Origin: an uncultured Oscillospiraceae bacterium
GTDB taxonomy: Bacteria; Bacillota; Clostridia; Oscillospirales; Oscillospiraceae
Reading direction: 5' to 3'
DNA length: 64,000 bases
Assembly: GCA_934622035.1 (NCBI GenBank)
Contig: CAKTVG010000002.1
Coordinates: forward strand, 1 to 64,000
In this document: in pieces, positions 35,504 to 43,850 of the stretch
Layout of the letters: the number at the start of each line of letters is the position of its first letter
Position numbering within the stretch: position 1 is the first letter of the stretch
The notes under the pieces: model-generated
Databases searched by the model: none
Told to the model about the DNA's origin: nothing
The model's input: the letters and a program-made list of their open reading frames with translations, nothing else
Translations under genes and position numbers: made by a program

Positions 35504-36418
35504 TCAATTCAGCTTGTCATAATGGCGGGAGAACACCTTGTAAAGGGCACTGGTGTCCTGATTGCCGAGGCCCTCTGCATGGGCGATTTCGTTGTACATC
35601 TGGACATAGCCCGCAACCACGGAGGGCGCGTCCGCGTCCTTTGCCATCTGGATAGCCAGCTTGGCGTCCTTGATGAGCAGGTCTACGGTGAAGGCCGGCT
35701 GATCGAAGCTGTCGTTGACGATGCTCCTGCCGACCTCGCGGAACAGGCCGCTGACGGTCGCCGCAGAGGAGGAGGCGACGGTGTCGTAGAAGACCTTCGG
35801 GTCGATGCCGACATGCTCGCAGATCGCCATGACCTCGGAGCTGATGGCGTTAATGCAGGAGAACATGAGCTGGTTGAGAAGCTTCAGCGCGTTGCCTGCG
35901 CCGGAATCGCCGACGGGAATGGCGTTGGCGGCGAAGGTCAGCAGGACGGGCTTCACATGCGCGAGCGCCTGCGGGTTGCCGCCGGTGGGCAGCATCCACT
36001 TGCCGGTGGCGGAGGGACGGCCGAGAATGGGGCAGTCCAGATAGGCCGCGCCGGTTTCGGCGATGCCCGCCGCGTTCTTACGGGTGGTTTCGGGATCGAC
36101 GGTGCTGGTGTCGATGACCACATGGTCGGAGGTCAGGCCCTTTTTCAGGCCGTCCTCGCCGAAAAGCACCTCGGTGAGCTGGACGGGGCCGGGCAGGGAC
36201 ATCAGGATGACGCTTGCGCGTCCGGCAAGCTCCGCCGGGCTGGCGGCAATCTCTGCGCCCATGGCGGCCGCACTCTCGGCGGCGGCGGGGAATTTGTCAT
36301 AGGCGACCACGGAGAAGCCGTGATCGAGCATGCTTTGCAGCATGCAGCGGCCCATGCGGCCGCAGCCGACGAGGCCAACCTTTTCAATCGGCTTATTTAA
36401 TCCGGTCCAGGATGTCAT
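35504..36418 (-). CDS. beta-hydroxyacid dehydrogenase family oxidoreductase
   Basis: A 304-residue NAD(P)-dependent enzyme of the 3-hydroxyisobutyrate/6-phosphogluconate dehydrogenase type. VGLVGCGRMGRCM is the dinucleotide loop. The substrate loop reads DCPILGRPSATGK (128-140) where the family has DAPVSGG, so the usual substrate-binding Ser is Leu132. Catalytic Lys179 and Asn182 (NALKLLNQ) are kept. The family includes sulfolactaldehyde, tartronate semialdehyde and hydroxyisobutyrate dehydrogenases. The ATG at 36418, with GGAGGAG upstream, lies inside the end of the previous gene (26-base overlap). Confidence 0.87.
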   Translation of the reverse strand: MTSWTGLNKPIEKVGLVGCGRMGRCMLQSMLDHGFSVVAYDKFPAAAESAAAMGAEIAASPAELAGRASVILMSLPGPVQLTEVLFGEDGLKKGLTSDHVVIDTSTVDPETTRKNAAGIAETGAAYLDCPILGRPSATGKWMLPTGGNPQALAHVKPVLLTFAANAIPVGDSGAGNALKLLNQLMFSCINAISSEVMAICEHVGIDPKVFYDTVASSSAATVSGLFREVGRSIVNDSFDQPAFTVDLLIKDAKLAIQMAKDADAPSVVAGYVQMYNEIAHAEGLGNQDTSALYKVFSRHYDKLN

Positions 36419-38414
36419 AGAGAACTCCTCCTTCTGCGTCCTTGGGGACGTCAATATTCAGCAGCTTGGAAAGCGTGGGCGCCACGTCGATGATGCGCGC
36501 GGCGTATTTGCGCTCATACTTGGGAACGCCGGGGCCGACCATCAGCATGCAGGCGTGCATGTCGTGCAGCGTCGGCTCGGCCAGATGGACACCGGTGAAG
36601 TTGCCGCAGACGGCGGAATAGTCCATGTTGTGCTCCTTCATGACGTCCTCGACCAGCTCGGGGAAGTTCTTGCAGAGCACGGCCTGCTCGTAGAGCTCCT
36701 GGTTGGCAATGATGCGCTCGGAGCCGTCTCTGTATTTGATTGCGGAGCGGTAGATGAAGGGATGGGACATATAGCCGGGGTTCCATGCGTAGAGCACGTC
36801 GCCGACGCGGTCAAAGCCGGGGCCTTCATAGATGCCGAGGCGGGCGGCCTCCTTCTTCTTCACGGCATAGGCGACGACGTTTCTGCCGGTTTCGGGATCG
36901 CGCATGCCCATCAGGCAGTTGATGATCTCCTCCTGCACCTTCTCGTAATCCTCCGGCTCGACGATGCCGTGGGGGTCGCGGCCCTTGAGGTTGACGAAGA
37001 TGTGCGCGTGGCAGGGCTCGAGCGGATGGCACTTGGTGTGCTCCCAGTCGATGGTGAGGTTGGAGGGATCGTCCGTGGAAAGATCGAGCTTGTATTTCAG
37101 CAGGCCAGCGCGGGACAGATGCTCCTTGACGAAGGGGTTCCAGTCCAGATGGGTCATGCCGTGGTCGGAAATCAGGACGACGTAAGTATTGTTCAGATCG
37201 ACGCTTTCAAGGATCTTGCCGATGTTCTCGTCCACCTGACGGTAGACCTCGCGGATCATGTGCCAGCAGAAGGGCGCGGTCTTCTCGCTGTAGACGCGGG
37301 CGGTCGGCTCGATGCCGGCATACAACGCGTGCTCAATATGGTCGATGGTGCCGACCCAGGAGAAGGCGAAGTCCCAGGGCTGATTGTCCAGCACGTACTT
37401 CGTGGCGTTGCCCCACCAGTTGGCGTGCAGGCTGAGCTGCTCCAGATAGAGGTCGGAGGTCATCCAGCCGTCCATGAAGGCCCAGGGGTCATCGACCTCC
37501 ATATAAGTACCGGCGACCTTCTCCACGTCCTTGCTCAAGGAGGCGGGAACGGAATAAGGCTCTGCCATGTTGATGGCGGACTGATACAGCTTGAAGTCCT
37601 TGCCGTCCTTGCTCAGCTCAAGAATCTGGAAGCGGAAGCGGCCGTCGCGCTGATAGTCGCGCGCCTTGAAATTTTTCGTGATCCAGGGGCCGTAGTCGCC
37701 CATGGTGATGTCCGTGATCGCCTGCGCGGCGTCCTTGGACTCGGAAATCAGCATGCGGTCATAGCCCTCCTCGGTCGTGGCGTAGACCAGCACGTGCATG
37801 GGGTAGCCCTCAACATAGGTGGGCGGCACGGTGATGTCGAATTGCAGGCAGGGGCGCTTGCTCTCGGGCAGGTTCGTCCAGCCCTCGGCGGGCTCGGTCT
37901 GCACCTGCACGGCGCGGCCGGGGATCTGGTTGCAGTGCAGCAGCTTATTGGAGAAGCAGGCGCTGGAAGCAACGTCCCACAGCGGCATGAAGAAATAGCG
38001 GAAGGGAGGATTCAGAGAACCGGCAAGCTGGCAGCCGTCCTCTTCGGAAATGGCGCCCATGGGGAAGGTCACGGGCCAGTTGATGAGGGCCACCTTCTTG
38101 CCCATGCGCTTGGCGACGTCCCACATGGTTTCGCACAGGACCTCGTTGCGGTCGAAGGAGGTGTGCCAGTGGTCCAGCTCCTCGCCCTGATGCTTGACCA
38201 TCAGGCTGGGCACGCCATTGGTGCCGGAGCCGGCGCCGCTGACGATAGCGGTCCAGGCGGCGGCAGTCAGCGGGGGAAAGACCGTTTCCAGCCGGGAGAA
38301 CACGCCCTGCTCCATGAGCTTCGCGGTGTTGGGCATGGCGCCCTCGGCTACGAATTTTTTGACCAGATCCGGCATCGCCGCATCCAGTCCCAGGAACAAA
38401 ATCTTCTTGTCCAT
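36393..38414 (-). CDS. alkaline-phosphatase-superfamily hydrolase (type I phosphodiesterase-like)
   Basis: A 673-residue enzyme with no signal peptide. The metal ligand Asp11 is in FLGLDAAMP, the nucleophile is probably Thr50 (FPPLTAAAWT), and further metal sites are in GTIDHIEHA and ISDHGM, with a late His in the GVHLAEP segment. This matches phosphodiesterase/nucleotide-pyrophosphatase-type members of the superfamily, which also holds phosphonoacetate hydrolase, sulfatases and phosphonate esterases. It is first in the leftward operon and would cut a phosphate, phosphonate or sulfate ester bond in the imported compound. GAGG lies before the ATG. Confidence 0.82.
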   Translation of the reverse strand: MDKKILFLGLDAAMPDLVKKFVAEGAMPNTAKLMEQGVFSRLETVFPPLTAAAWTAIVSGAGSGTNGVPSLMVKHQGEELDHWHTSFDRNEVLCETMWDVAKRMGKKVALINWPVTFPMGAISEEDGCQLAGSLNPPFRYFFMPLWDVASSACFSNKLLHCNQIPGRAVQVQTEPAEGWTNLPESKRPCLQFDITVPPTYVEGYPMHVLVYATTEEGYDRMLISESKDAAQAITDITMGDYGPWITKNFKARDYQRDGRFRFQILELSKDGKDFKLYQSAINMAEPYSVPASLSKDVEKVAGTYMEVDDPWAFMDGWMTSDLYLEQLSLHANWWGNATKYVLDNQPWDFAFSWVGTIDHIEHALYAGIEPTARVYSEKTAPFCWHMIREVYRQVDENIGKILESVDLNNTYVVLISDHGMTHLDWNPFVKEHLSRAGLLKYKLDLSTDDPSNLTIDWEHTKCHPLEPCHAHIFVNLKGRDPHGIVEPEDYEKVQEEIINCLMGMRDPETGRNVVAYAVKKKEAARLGIYEGPGFDRVGDVLYAWNPGYMSHPFIYRSAIKYRDGSERIIANQELYEQAVLCKNFPELVEDVMKEHNMDYSAVCGNFTGVHLAEPTLHDMHACMLMVGPGVPKYERKYAARIIDVAPTLSKLLNIDVPKDAEGGVLYDILDRIK

Positions 38415-38474
38415 GATTGTCCTCGCTCCTTTTCGTTTTGTTTACGCAATTGATTTCGGTGTTTTGCACGAGTT

Positions 38475-38494
38475 TGCACAGGCTTGTTTGTGCA
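38475..38494. promoter_or_regulatory. candidate operator in the operon leader
   Basis: TGCACA at 38475-38480 and TGTGCA at 38489-38494 form an inverted repeat with eight bases between. A direct repeat TTTGCAC-gag-TTTGCAC overlaps it. A LacI-type protein could bind here, but this is pattern only. Confidence 0.35.
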
Positions 38495-38545
38495 TGTTGC
38501 TTATTTGATGTATTTGTATCGATTGCTTTCTGTTGCTTATACCCA

Positions 38546-38575
38546 AGTATAATATGGGGGAGGGGGGGATGTCAA
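38546..38575 (-). promoter_or_regulatory. promoter of the 12-gene nickel-pincer operon
   Basis: On the minus strand: consensus TTGACA (38570-38575), 18-base spacer, TATACT (38546-38551). The -10 is part of a small palindrome TTATAC-CCAA-GTATAA. The leader to the first gene is about 130 bases. Confidence 0.75.
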
Positions 38576-38628
38576 CAAAAAATCATGCAAACGATTGTGT
38601 AGATTTGTTCACTATTTTCGTAAAACGC

Positions 38629-38657
38629 TTGCAATTTGCGTAAAAGTGTGCTATGGT
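38629..38657 (+). promoter_or_regulatory. promoter of the LacI-family regulator
   Basis: TTGCAA (38629-38634), 17-base spacer, TATGGT (38652-38657) with TG before it. ACGC and GCGT flank the -35 (ACGCTTGCAATTTGCGT), a possible autoregulatory operator. Confidence 0.6.
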
Positions 38658-38687
38658 AAAAATACTTATCGATATGGAGTGAGCGAT

Positions 38688-39698
38688 ATGAGCATTAAGG
38701 ATGTTGCGCGGGCGGCGGGCGTCTCCCCTTCTACCGTGTCCCGCGTGGTCAACAGCGGAGACAACACCGCGGCAAGCCCGGAGACGCGCCAGAAAATCTG
38801 GAACGCCGTGCGCGAGCAGGGCTACGTTCTCAATCAGAACGCCCGCAGCCTCAAGCGTCCCGGCCGGGCCGCAGCCGAGGGCAGCCGGGATATCGACTGC
38901 ATCTATGCCCGCGTGGCCGGGCCGCACATTGACCCCTTCTTCACCCTGCTGATGCACGAGGTGGAGGTGGAGGCCATGAACCACAGATACCACCTGCGCT
39001 ACCAGTTTTCCATTGCGGACTTCGACGGCCAGCAGCTGCCCCACAGCGGCGCGGACTCGGCCATCGTCCTCGGCCGCGTGGAGGAGGAAACCATCGCCAA
39101 GTTGCGCAAAACCTATATGCACCTGCTCTGTGCCGGGCTGCAGGAGCGGGACTTCGGCGTGGATCAGGTGCTTTGCAGCGGCTTTTCCGCCGCCGAAACC
39201 TGCGTGCACTATCTGCACTCCCTCGGCCACAGCCGCATCTGCTATCTGGGCGAGACGGAGGACGAGCAGCGCTTTGAGGGCTATGTGCACGCAATGTGCG
39301 AGATCGGCATGCAGGATGTGCAGGGGCTGGCGCTGGAGGCGTCCTTCTCCCCTGCCGGCGGGCACGACGCGGTGCAGGCGCTGATCGAGCGCGGCACGGA
39401 ATTCTCTGCCATTCTCTGTGCGAACGACATGCTCGCCGTGGGCGCGCTGAAGGCGCTGAGGGAGCGGCGGCTGCGCGTGCCGCGGGATGTGTCCCTGATC
39501 GGCATCAACGACATGGAGACCGTCCGCTATATCGACCCCATGCTGACCACCGTTGCCATTCCGGTCGATGAGATGGGAAAAATCGCGGGAAAGCTGCTCA
39601 TCGACCACATCGAGGGCGGCCATAAGAAGCCGGTCAAGGCCATTCTGCCGCACCAGCTCATCGTCCGCGAGTCCTGCGGCCCCGCACCGAAAAAGTAA
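38688..39698 (+). CDS. LacI-family transcriptional regulator of the nickel-pincer operon
   Basis: A 336-residue regulator. The helix-turn-helix MSIKDVARAAGVSPSTVSRV and hinge are typical, followed by a two-domain periplasmic-binding-like sensor that ends in GINDMETVRYIDPMLTTVAI. The ATG at 38688 has GGAG eight bases upstream; frame upstream of that is not family sequence. It is divergent from the lar operon, whose promoter lies 113-142 bases before this start, so it very probably controls that operon in response to the substrate or a pathway intermediate. Confidence 0.9.
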   Translation: MSIKDVARAAGVSPSTVSRVVNSGDNTAASPETRQKIWNAVREQGYVLNQNARSLKRPGRAAAEGSRDIDCIYARVAGPHIDPFFTLLMHEVEVEAMNHRYHLRYQFSIADFDGQQLPHSGADSAIVLGRVEEETIAKLRKTYMHLLCAGLQERDFGVDQVLCSGFSAAETCVHYLHSLGHSRICYLGETEDEQRFEGYVHAMCEIGMQDVQGLALEASFSPAGGHDAVQALIERGTEFSAILCANDMLAVGALKALRERRLRVPRDVSLIGINDMETVRYIDPMLTTVAIPVDEMGKIAGKLLIDHIEGGHKKPVKAILPHQLIVRESCGPAPKK

Positions 39699-39711
39699 CT
39701 GGATTTTGCAC

Positions 39712-39765
39712 TCCGGCGCACGGCAGAGTAAGCTACGTTTTCCCCGCCGTGCGCCGGATTTTTCT
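39712..39765 (+). terminator. terminator of the LacI-family gene
   Basis: TCCGGCGCACGGC (39712-39724) pairs with GCCGTGCGCCGGA (39746-39758), followed by TTTTTCTCTTTT. Confidence 0.85.
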
Positions 39766-39826
39766 CTTTTCAAGCGGGGAAAAATGTGGTATAGTAATAA
39801 TAATTATACGCTTAGAGGTATCGGCC

Positions 39827-40159
39827 ATGAATCAGGAAGAGCACAACCATCTGCACGAGCTCGGCATCGCGCATACGCACGCGCATGCCCATCCCCATGT
39901 CCATGAAAATCAGAAGGCGGTTTCCAATCGTCTGGCACGGGCCATCGGCCACTTGCAGCGCGTCAAGCGCATGGTGGACGAGAACTGCGACTGCTCGGAG
40001 GTGCTGATTCAGCTTGCCGCCGTGCGCGCCGCCCTGGAAAGCACCGGCAAGGTGATTTTGCAGGACCACATTCAGCACTGCATCGTCGATGCGGTGGAGG
40101 AGGGCGACGAGCAGGCCATCCGCGACCTCTGCGCCGCCATAGATAAATTCATCAAGTAA
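39827..40159 (+). CDS. CsoR/RcnR-family metal-sensing repressor with His-rich tail
   Basis: A 110-residue four-helix repressor. The CsoR ligand set is present with exact spacing: Cys56, His81 and Cys85. The N-terminus (residues 6-26) carries ten His, several in alternating H-x-H order (HTHAHAHPHVH), a feature of nickel- or cobalt-handling proteins. The body motifs look copper-type while the tail looks nickel-type, so the metal is open. TATAGT (39790) with a weak -35 forms its promoter, and AGAGG precedes the ATG. It lies between the LacI regulator of the nickel operon and lepA. Confidence 0.85.
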   Translation: MNQEEHNHLHELGIAHTHAHAHPHVHENQKAVSNRLARAIGHLQRVKRMVDENCDCSEVLIQLAAVRAALESTGKVILQDHIQHCIVDAVEEGDEQAIRDLCAAIDKFIK

Positions 40160-40172
40160 AGCAGGAGCGCTT

Positions 40173-41978
40173 ATGACAGATCTTTCCAAACTTCGCAATT
40201 TTTCCATCGTCGCGCACATCGACCACGGTAAATCCACCCTCGCCGACCGTCTGCTCGAGGAGTGCAAAACCGTCGACCGCCGGGAAATGGAGGATCAGAT
40301 CCTCGACTCCATGGAGCTGGAGCGCGAGCGCGGCATTACCATCAAGGCCCGCGCCGTCCGCCTGACCTACACGGCCGACGACGGCGAGGACTATACCCTC
40401 AACCTGATCGACACGCCGGGCCACGTGGACTTCAACTACGAGGTCTCCCGCTCTCTGGCCGCCTGTGAGGGCGCCGTGCTGGTTGTGGACGCGTCACAGG
40501 GCATCGAGGCGCAGACGCTGGCCAACACCTATCTCGCCATTGACGCCGGGCTTGAGGTCGTGCCGGTCATCAACAAGATCGACCTGCCCGCCGCCCGTCC
40601 GGAGGAGGTCAAGCACGAAATCGAGGACGTCATCGGCATTCCCGCGCTGGATGCGCCGGAAATTTCCGCCAAAAACGGCATCAATATCCACGCCGTGCTC
40701 GAGGCGATCGTCCACGGCGTCCCTGCGCCGCAGGGCGACCGCGAAGCGCCGCTTCAGGCGCTGATCTTCGACAGCCAGTACGATTCCTACCGCGGCGTCA
40801 TCGTCTATCTCCGCGTGAAAAACGGCGTGCTGCGTCCGGGCATGGACATCCGCATGATGGCCACCGGCGCAGAATACAAGGTCGTCGAGGTCGGCATTCT
40901 GCATCCGAATGAGATGATCCCCGTCGATGCGCTCGGCGCGGGCGAGGTCGGCTACCTGACCGCCTCCATCAAAACCGTCGCGGACACCCGCGTGGGCGAC
41001 ACTGTGACCGAATCCCTGCGTCCCTGCGCCCAGCCGCTGCCGGGCTACAAGACCGTGCAGCCCATGGTCTATTCCGGCGTCTACCCCGCCGACGGCAGCA
41101 AGTACGGCGACCTGCGCGACGCGCTGGAAAAGCTCAAGCTCAACGACGCCTCCATGTCCTACACGCAGGAAAGCTCCATCGCCCTCGGCTTCGGCTTCCG
41201 CTGCGGCTTTTTGGGTCTGCTGCATATGGAGATCATCATGGAGCGCCTGGAGCGCGAGTACAACCTCGACCTGATCACCACCGCGCCGAACGTCGTCTAC
41301 CGCGTCACAAAGACCAACGGCGAGACGATCGAGGTCTATACTCCCCTGAACTACCCCGATCCCGCGGAAATCCAGTCCTGCGAGGAGCCGTTTGTCAAGG
41401 CGAGCATCCTCACACCGCCGGAATATGTCGGCAACATCATGGAGCTGTGCCAGCAGCGCCGCGGCGAATACCGCAACATGTCCTATCTGGATGAGGGGCG
41501 CGTTGAGCTGCACTATTTTATGCCGCTCAACGAGATCATCTACGACTTCTTCGATGCGCTCAAATCCCGCACCCGCGGCTACGGCTCGCTGGACTACGAG
41601 ATGGACGGCTACCGCCCCTCGCGTCTGGTGAAGCTGGACATTCTGCTCAACGGCGAGATCGTCGACGCGCTGTCCTTCATTCTCTTTGCGGACAACGCCT
41701 ATGCCCGCGCCCGCAAGATCTGCGAGAAGCTCAAGGACAACATCCCGCGCCAGATGTTTGAGATCCCCGTGCAGGCGGCGGTGGGCGGCAAGATCATCGC
41801 CCGCGAGACCATCAAGGCCCTGCGCAAGGACGTGCTAGCAAAGTGCTACGGCGGCGACATCACGCGCAAGAAGAAGCTCCTGGAAAAGCAGAAGGAAGGC
41901 AAGAAGCGCATGCGCACCTTCGGCACGGTCTCCGTGCCCTCCGAGGCGTTCATGGCGGTCTTGAAGATGGACGAATGA
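40173..41978 (+). CDS. lepA: elongation factor 4 (LepA), back-translocating ribosomal GTPase
   Basis: A 601-residue full-length LepA. The GTPase motifs are AHIDHGKST (G1), RERGITIKA (G2), DTPGHVDF (G3) and NKIDLP (G4). The family-specific C-terminus is present, with the CYGGDITRKKKLLEKQKEGK signature and GTVSVPSEAFMAVL. It binds ribosomes and helps when translation stalls under stress. It starts a tight rightward operon with rnhA, lspA and rluD; its stop overlaps rnhA by four bases. Confidence 0.97.
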   Translation: MTDLSKLRNFSIVAHIDHGKSTLADRLLEECKTVDRREMEDQILDSMELERERGITIKARAVRLTYTADDGEDYTLNLIDTPGHVDFNYEVSRSLAACEGAVLVVDASQGIEAQTLANTYLAIDAGLEVVPVINKIDLPAARPEEVKHEIEDVIGIPALDAPEISAKNGINIHAVLEAIVHGVPAPQGDREAPLQALIFDSQYDSYRGVIVYLRVKNGVLRPGMDIRMMATGAEYKVVEVGILHPNEMIPVDALGAGEVGYLTASIKTVADTRVGDTVTESLRPCAQPLPGYKTVQPMVYSGVYPADGSKYGDLRDALEKLKLNDASMSYTQESSIALGFGFRCGFLGLLHMEIIMERLEREYNLDLITTAPNVVYRVTKTNGETIEVYTPLNYPDPAEIQSCEEPFVKASILTPPEYVGNIMELCQQRRGEYRNMSYLDEGRVELHYFMPLNEIIYDFFDALKSRTRGYGSLDYEMDGYRPSRLVKLDILLNGEIVDALSFILFADNAYARARKICEKLKDNIPRQMFEIPVQAAVGGKIIARETIKALRKDVLAKCYGGDITRKKKLLEKQKEGKKRMRTFGTVSVPSEAFMAVLKMDE

Positions 41979-42415
41979 GAACGGTCACGATCTATACCGA
42001 CGGCGCCTGCTCCGGCAATCCCGGCCCTGGCGGCTGGGGCGCGATCCTGGAATACAACGGCGTGGAAAAGGAGCTCTCCGGCGGCGAGGCGCAGACGACG
42101 AACAACCGCATGGAGCTGACGGCCGTCATCTCTGCGCTGCGCGCGCTGAAGGAGCCGTGCCGCGTGGAGCTGTACACGGATTCCAAGTACGTCGCCGACG
42201 CGGTCATGAAGCGCTGGGTCTATGCCTGGCGGGCAAAGGGCTGGATCAAATCCGACAAAAAGCCTGCGCTGAACGTCGACCTCTGGGAGCAGCTTCTGCC
42301 GCTGCTGCAGCGGCACGAGGTCGCCTGGCATTGGGTCAAGGGCCACGCGGACAACGAAAAAAACAACCGCTGCGACCAGCTCGCAGTGGCGCAGAGTCAA
42401 AAATTCCGAGGCTGA
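41975..42415 (+). CDS. rnhA: ribonuclease HI
   Basis: A 146-residue RNase HI that cuts RNA in RNA-DNA hybrids. YTDGACSGNPGPGGWG carries the first catalytic Asp, with Glu in NNRMELTA, Asp in YTDSKYVAD and the last Asp near DNEKNNRCDQLA. The length is standard. The ATG overlaps the lepA stop in ATGA. Confidence 0.96.
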   Translation: MRTVTIYTDGACSGNPGPGGWGAILEYNGVEKELSGGEAQTTNNRMELTAVISALRALKEPCRVELYTDSKYVADAVMKRWVYAWRAKGWIKSDKKPALNVDLWEQLLPLLQRHEVAWHWVKGHADNEKNNRCDQLAVAQSQKFRG

Positions 42416-42428
42416 GAAAGGAACTGTT

Positions 42429-42905
42429 ATGTTTTATGCAATCATGGCCGCCATTGCGGCGGCGGTGGTCGGTCTCGACCAGTGGACCAAATGGCTGACG
42501 GTGCAGAACGTACCGATGTACGCCGAGGGCAAGAGCATTCTCGGCATCTTCAGCATCACACACATTGAAAACACCGGCGGCGCCTGGGGCATGCTCAGCG
42601 GCCAGATGTGGCTGTTCTGCCTGGTGATGGCGGCGTTTCTGGGCATTCTGATCGTCGCCGTGTGGAAAAAGTGGGTGACGAAGAAGTTTGAGCTCGTCTG
42701 CCTTGCTGCCATTGCCGGCGGCGGCATCGGCAACATGATCGACCGGCTGCGCTTTGGCCGGGTGACGGACATGATCAAGTTTGACTTCGTCGAATTCCCC
42801 GTTTTCAACGTGGCCGACTGCTTTATCACCACCGGCTGCGTGCTGCTGGTCTTGTACATTCTCTTCTTCGACCGGCCGAAGAAAACAAATGAAGCTGCAA
42901 GCTGA
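42429..42905 (+). CDS. lspA: lipoprotein signal peptidase II
   Basis: A 158-residue membrane aspartyl protease with four helices. The conserved GGIGNMIDRLRFGRVTDM and FPVFNVADCFIT blocks carry the two catalytic Asp. QWTKW near the N-terminus and IENTGGAWGM are also family motifs. It cleaves the signal peptides of prolipoproteins, such as the binding protein at 32735. The rluD start lies within its end. Confidence 0.95.
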   Translation: MFYAIMAAIAAAVVGLDQWTKWLTVQNVPMYAEGKSILGIFSITHIENTGGAWGMLSGQMWLFCLVMAAFLGILIVAVWKKWVTKKFELVCLAAIAGGGIGNMIDRLRFGRVTDMIKFDFVEFPVFNVADCFITTGCVLLVLYILFFDRPKKTNEAAS

Positions 42906-43800
42906 ACGCGCCGGGCAGCGGGTGGACGTCTTCCTTGCCGAGGCCGTCCCGGAGCTGACGCGCAGCGCCGTGCAGCGGCTTTTAGAGCAGGGGCTTGTCA
43001 CCTGCGGCGGCGCACCCGTGAAGAAAAACGCAAAAACCGAGGCCGGTGCGGAATACGATCTGACGCTCCCCGCCCTGCGGGAGACGGAGATTACTGCCCA
43101 GGACATCCCTCTGGACGTTGTCTACGAGGACGAGGACGTGCTGGTCGTGAACAAGCCCAAGGGGCTGGTCGTTCATCCCGCCGCCGGGCACGAGGACGGC
43201 ACGCTCGTCAACGCCCTGCTGCACCACTGCGGCGACAGCCTCTCCGGCATCAACGGTGAAAAGCGTCCCGGCATCGTCCACCGTATCGACATGGACACGA
43301 GCGGCCTTTTGATCGTCGCAAAAAACGACTTTGCCCACCAGAAGCTCTCCGATCAGCTCAAGGATCACACGCTGCGCCGCACCTATGAGTGCATTGTGCG
43401 CGGCGGCTTCCGCGAGGATTCCGGCACCGTGGACGCGCCCATCGGCCGCGACCCGCGCGACCGCAAGCGCATGGCCGTTACGGAGAAAAACAGCCGCCCG
43501 GCGGTAACGCACTGGCAGGTCATCGCGCGTTACGGGCAGTATACCCACCTGCGCTGCCGTCTGGAGACCGGCCGCACGCACCAGATTCGCGTGCACATGG
43601 CCTATCTCAACCATCCCATCGCGGGCGACCCGCTCTACGGCGTGAAAAAGCCGGAGCTGGGCCTGACGAGCCAGTGTCTGCATGCGCGGGAGCTGACCTT
43701 CCGCCACCCGCGCACCGGCGAGGAAGTGACGGTATCCTGTCCCCTGCCGGAGGAATTTTGCAGGGCGCTGCAATTGCTGCAAAAAGAACAGGAACGATAG
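42889..43800 (+). CDS. RluA/RluD-family pseudouridine synthase
   Basis: A 303-residue enzyme: an N-terminal S4 RNA-binding domain (about residues 1-60, RVDVFLAEAVPELTRSAVQRL) then the catalytic domain with HRIDMDTSGLL (catalytic Asp) and GRTHQIRVHM. It modifies uridines in 23S rRNA; RluD is the best guess but RluA-type specificity cannot be assigned with certainty. The ATG at 42889 overlaps the end of lspA by 17 bases. This gene ends the lepA operon. Confidence 0.9.
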   Translation: MKLQAERAGQRVDVFLAEAVPELTRSAVQRLLEQGLVTCGGAPVKKNAKTEAGAEYDLTLPALRETEITAQDIPLDVVYEDEDVLVVNKPKGLVVHPAAGHEDGTLVNALLHHCGDSLSGINGEKRPGIVHRIDMDTSGLLIVAKNDFAHQKLSDQLKDHTLRRTYECIVRGGFREDSGTVDAPIGRDPRDRKRMAVTEKNSRPAVTHWQVIARYGQYTHLRCRLETGRTHQIRVHMAYLNHPIAGDPLYGVKKPELGLTSQCLHARELTFRHPRTGEEVTVSCPLPEEFCRALQLLQKEQER

Positions 43801-43811
43801 ATCATAGCACA

Positions 43812-43844
43812 GCAGCCGCCGAAGACGATGTCTTCGGCGGCTGC
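43812..43844. terminator. 15-bp stem-loop between convergent genes
   Basis: GCAGCCGCCGAAGAC pairs with GTCTTCGGCGGCTGC (GAT loop). No T tract follows on either strand, but its position between two gene ends supports termination. Confidence 0.6.
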
Positions 43845-43850
43845 GTGATT

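Noticed and set aside
36330..38453. A 707-codon plus-strand frame opposite the hydrolase gene
   Set aside because: Antisense of the alkaline-phosphatase-superfamily gene, which has metal-site motifs and an operon context.
38415..38569. A riboswitch in the leader of the nickel operon
   Set aside because: Only short repeats suited to a LacI operator are seen, with no terminator or known aptamer core that I recognise.
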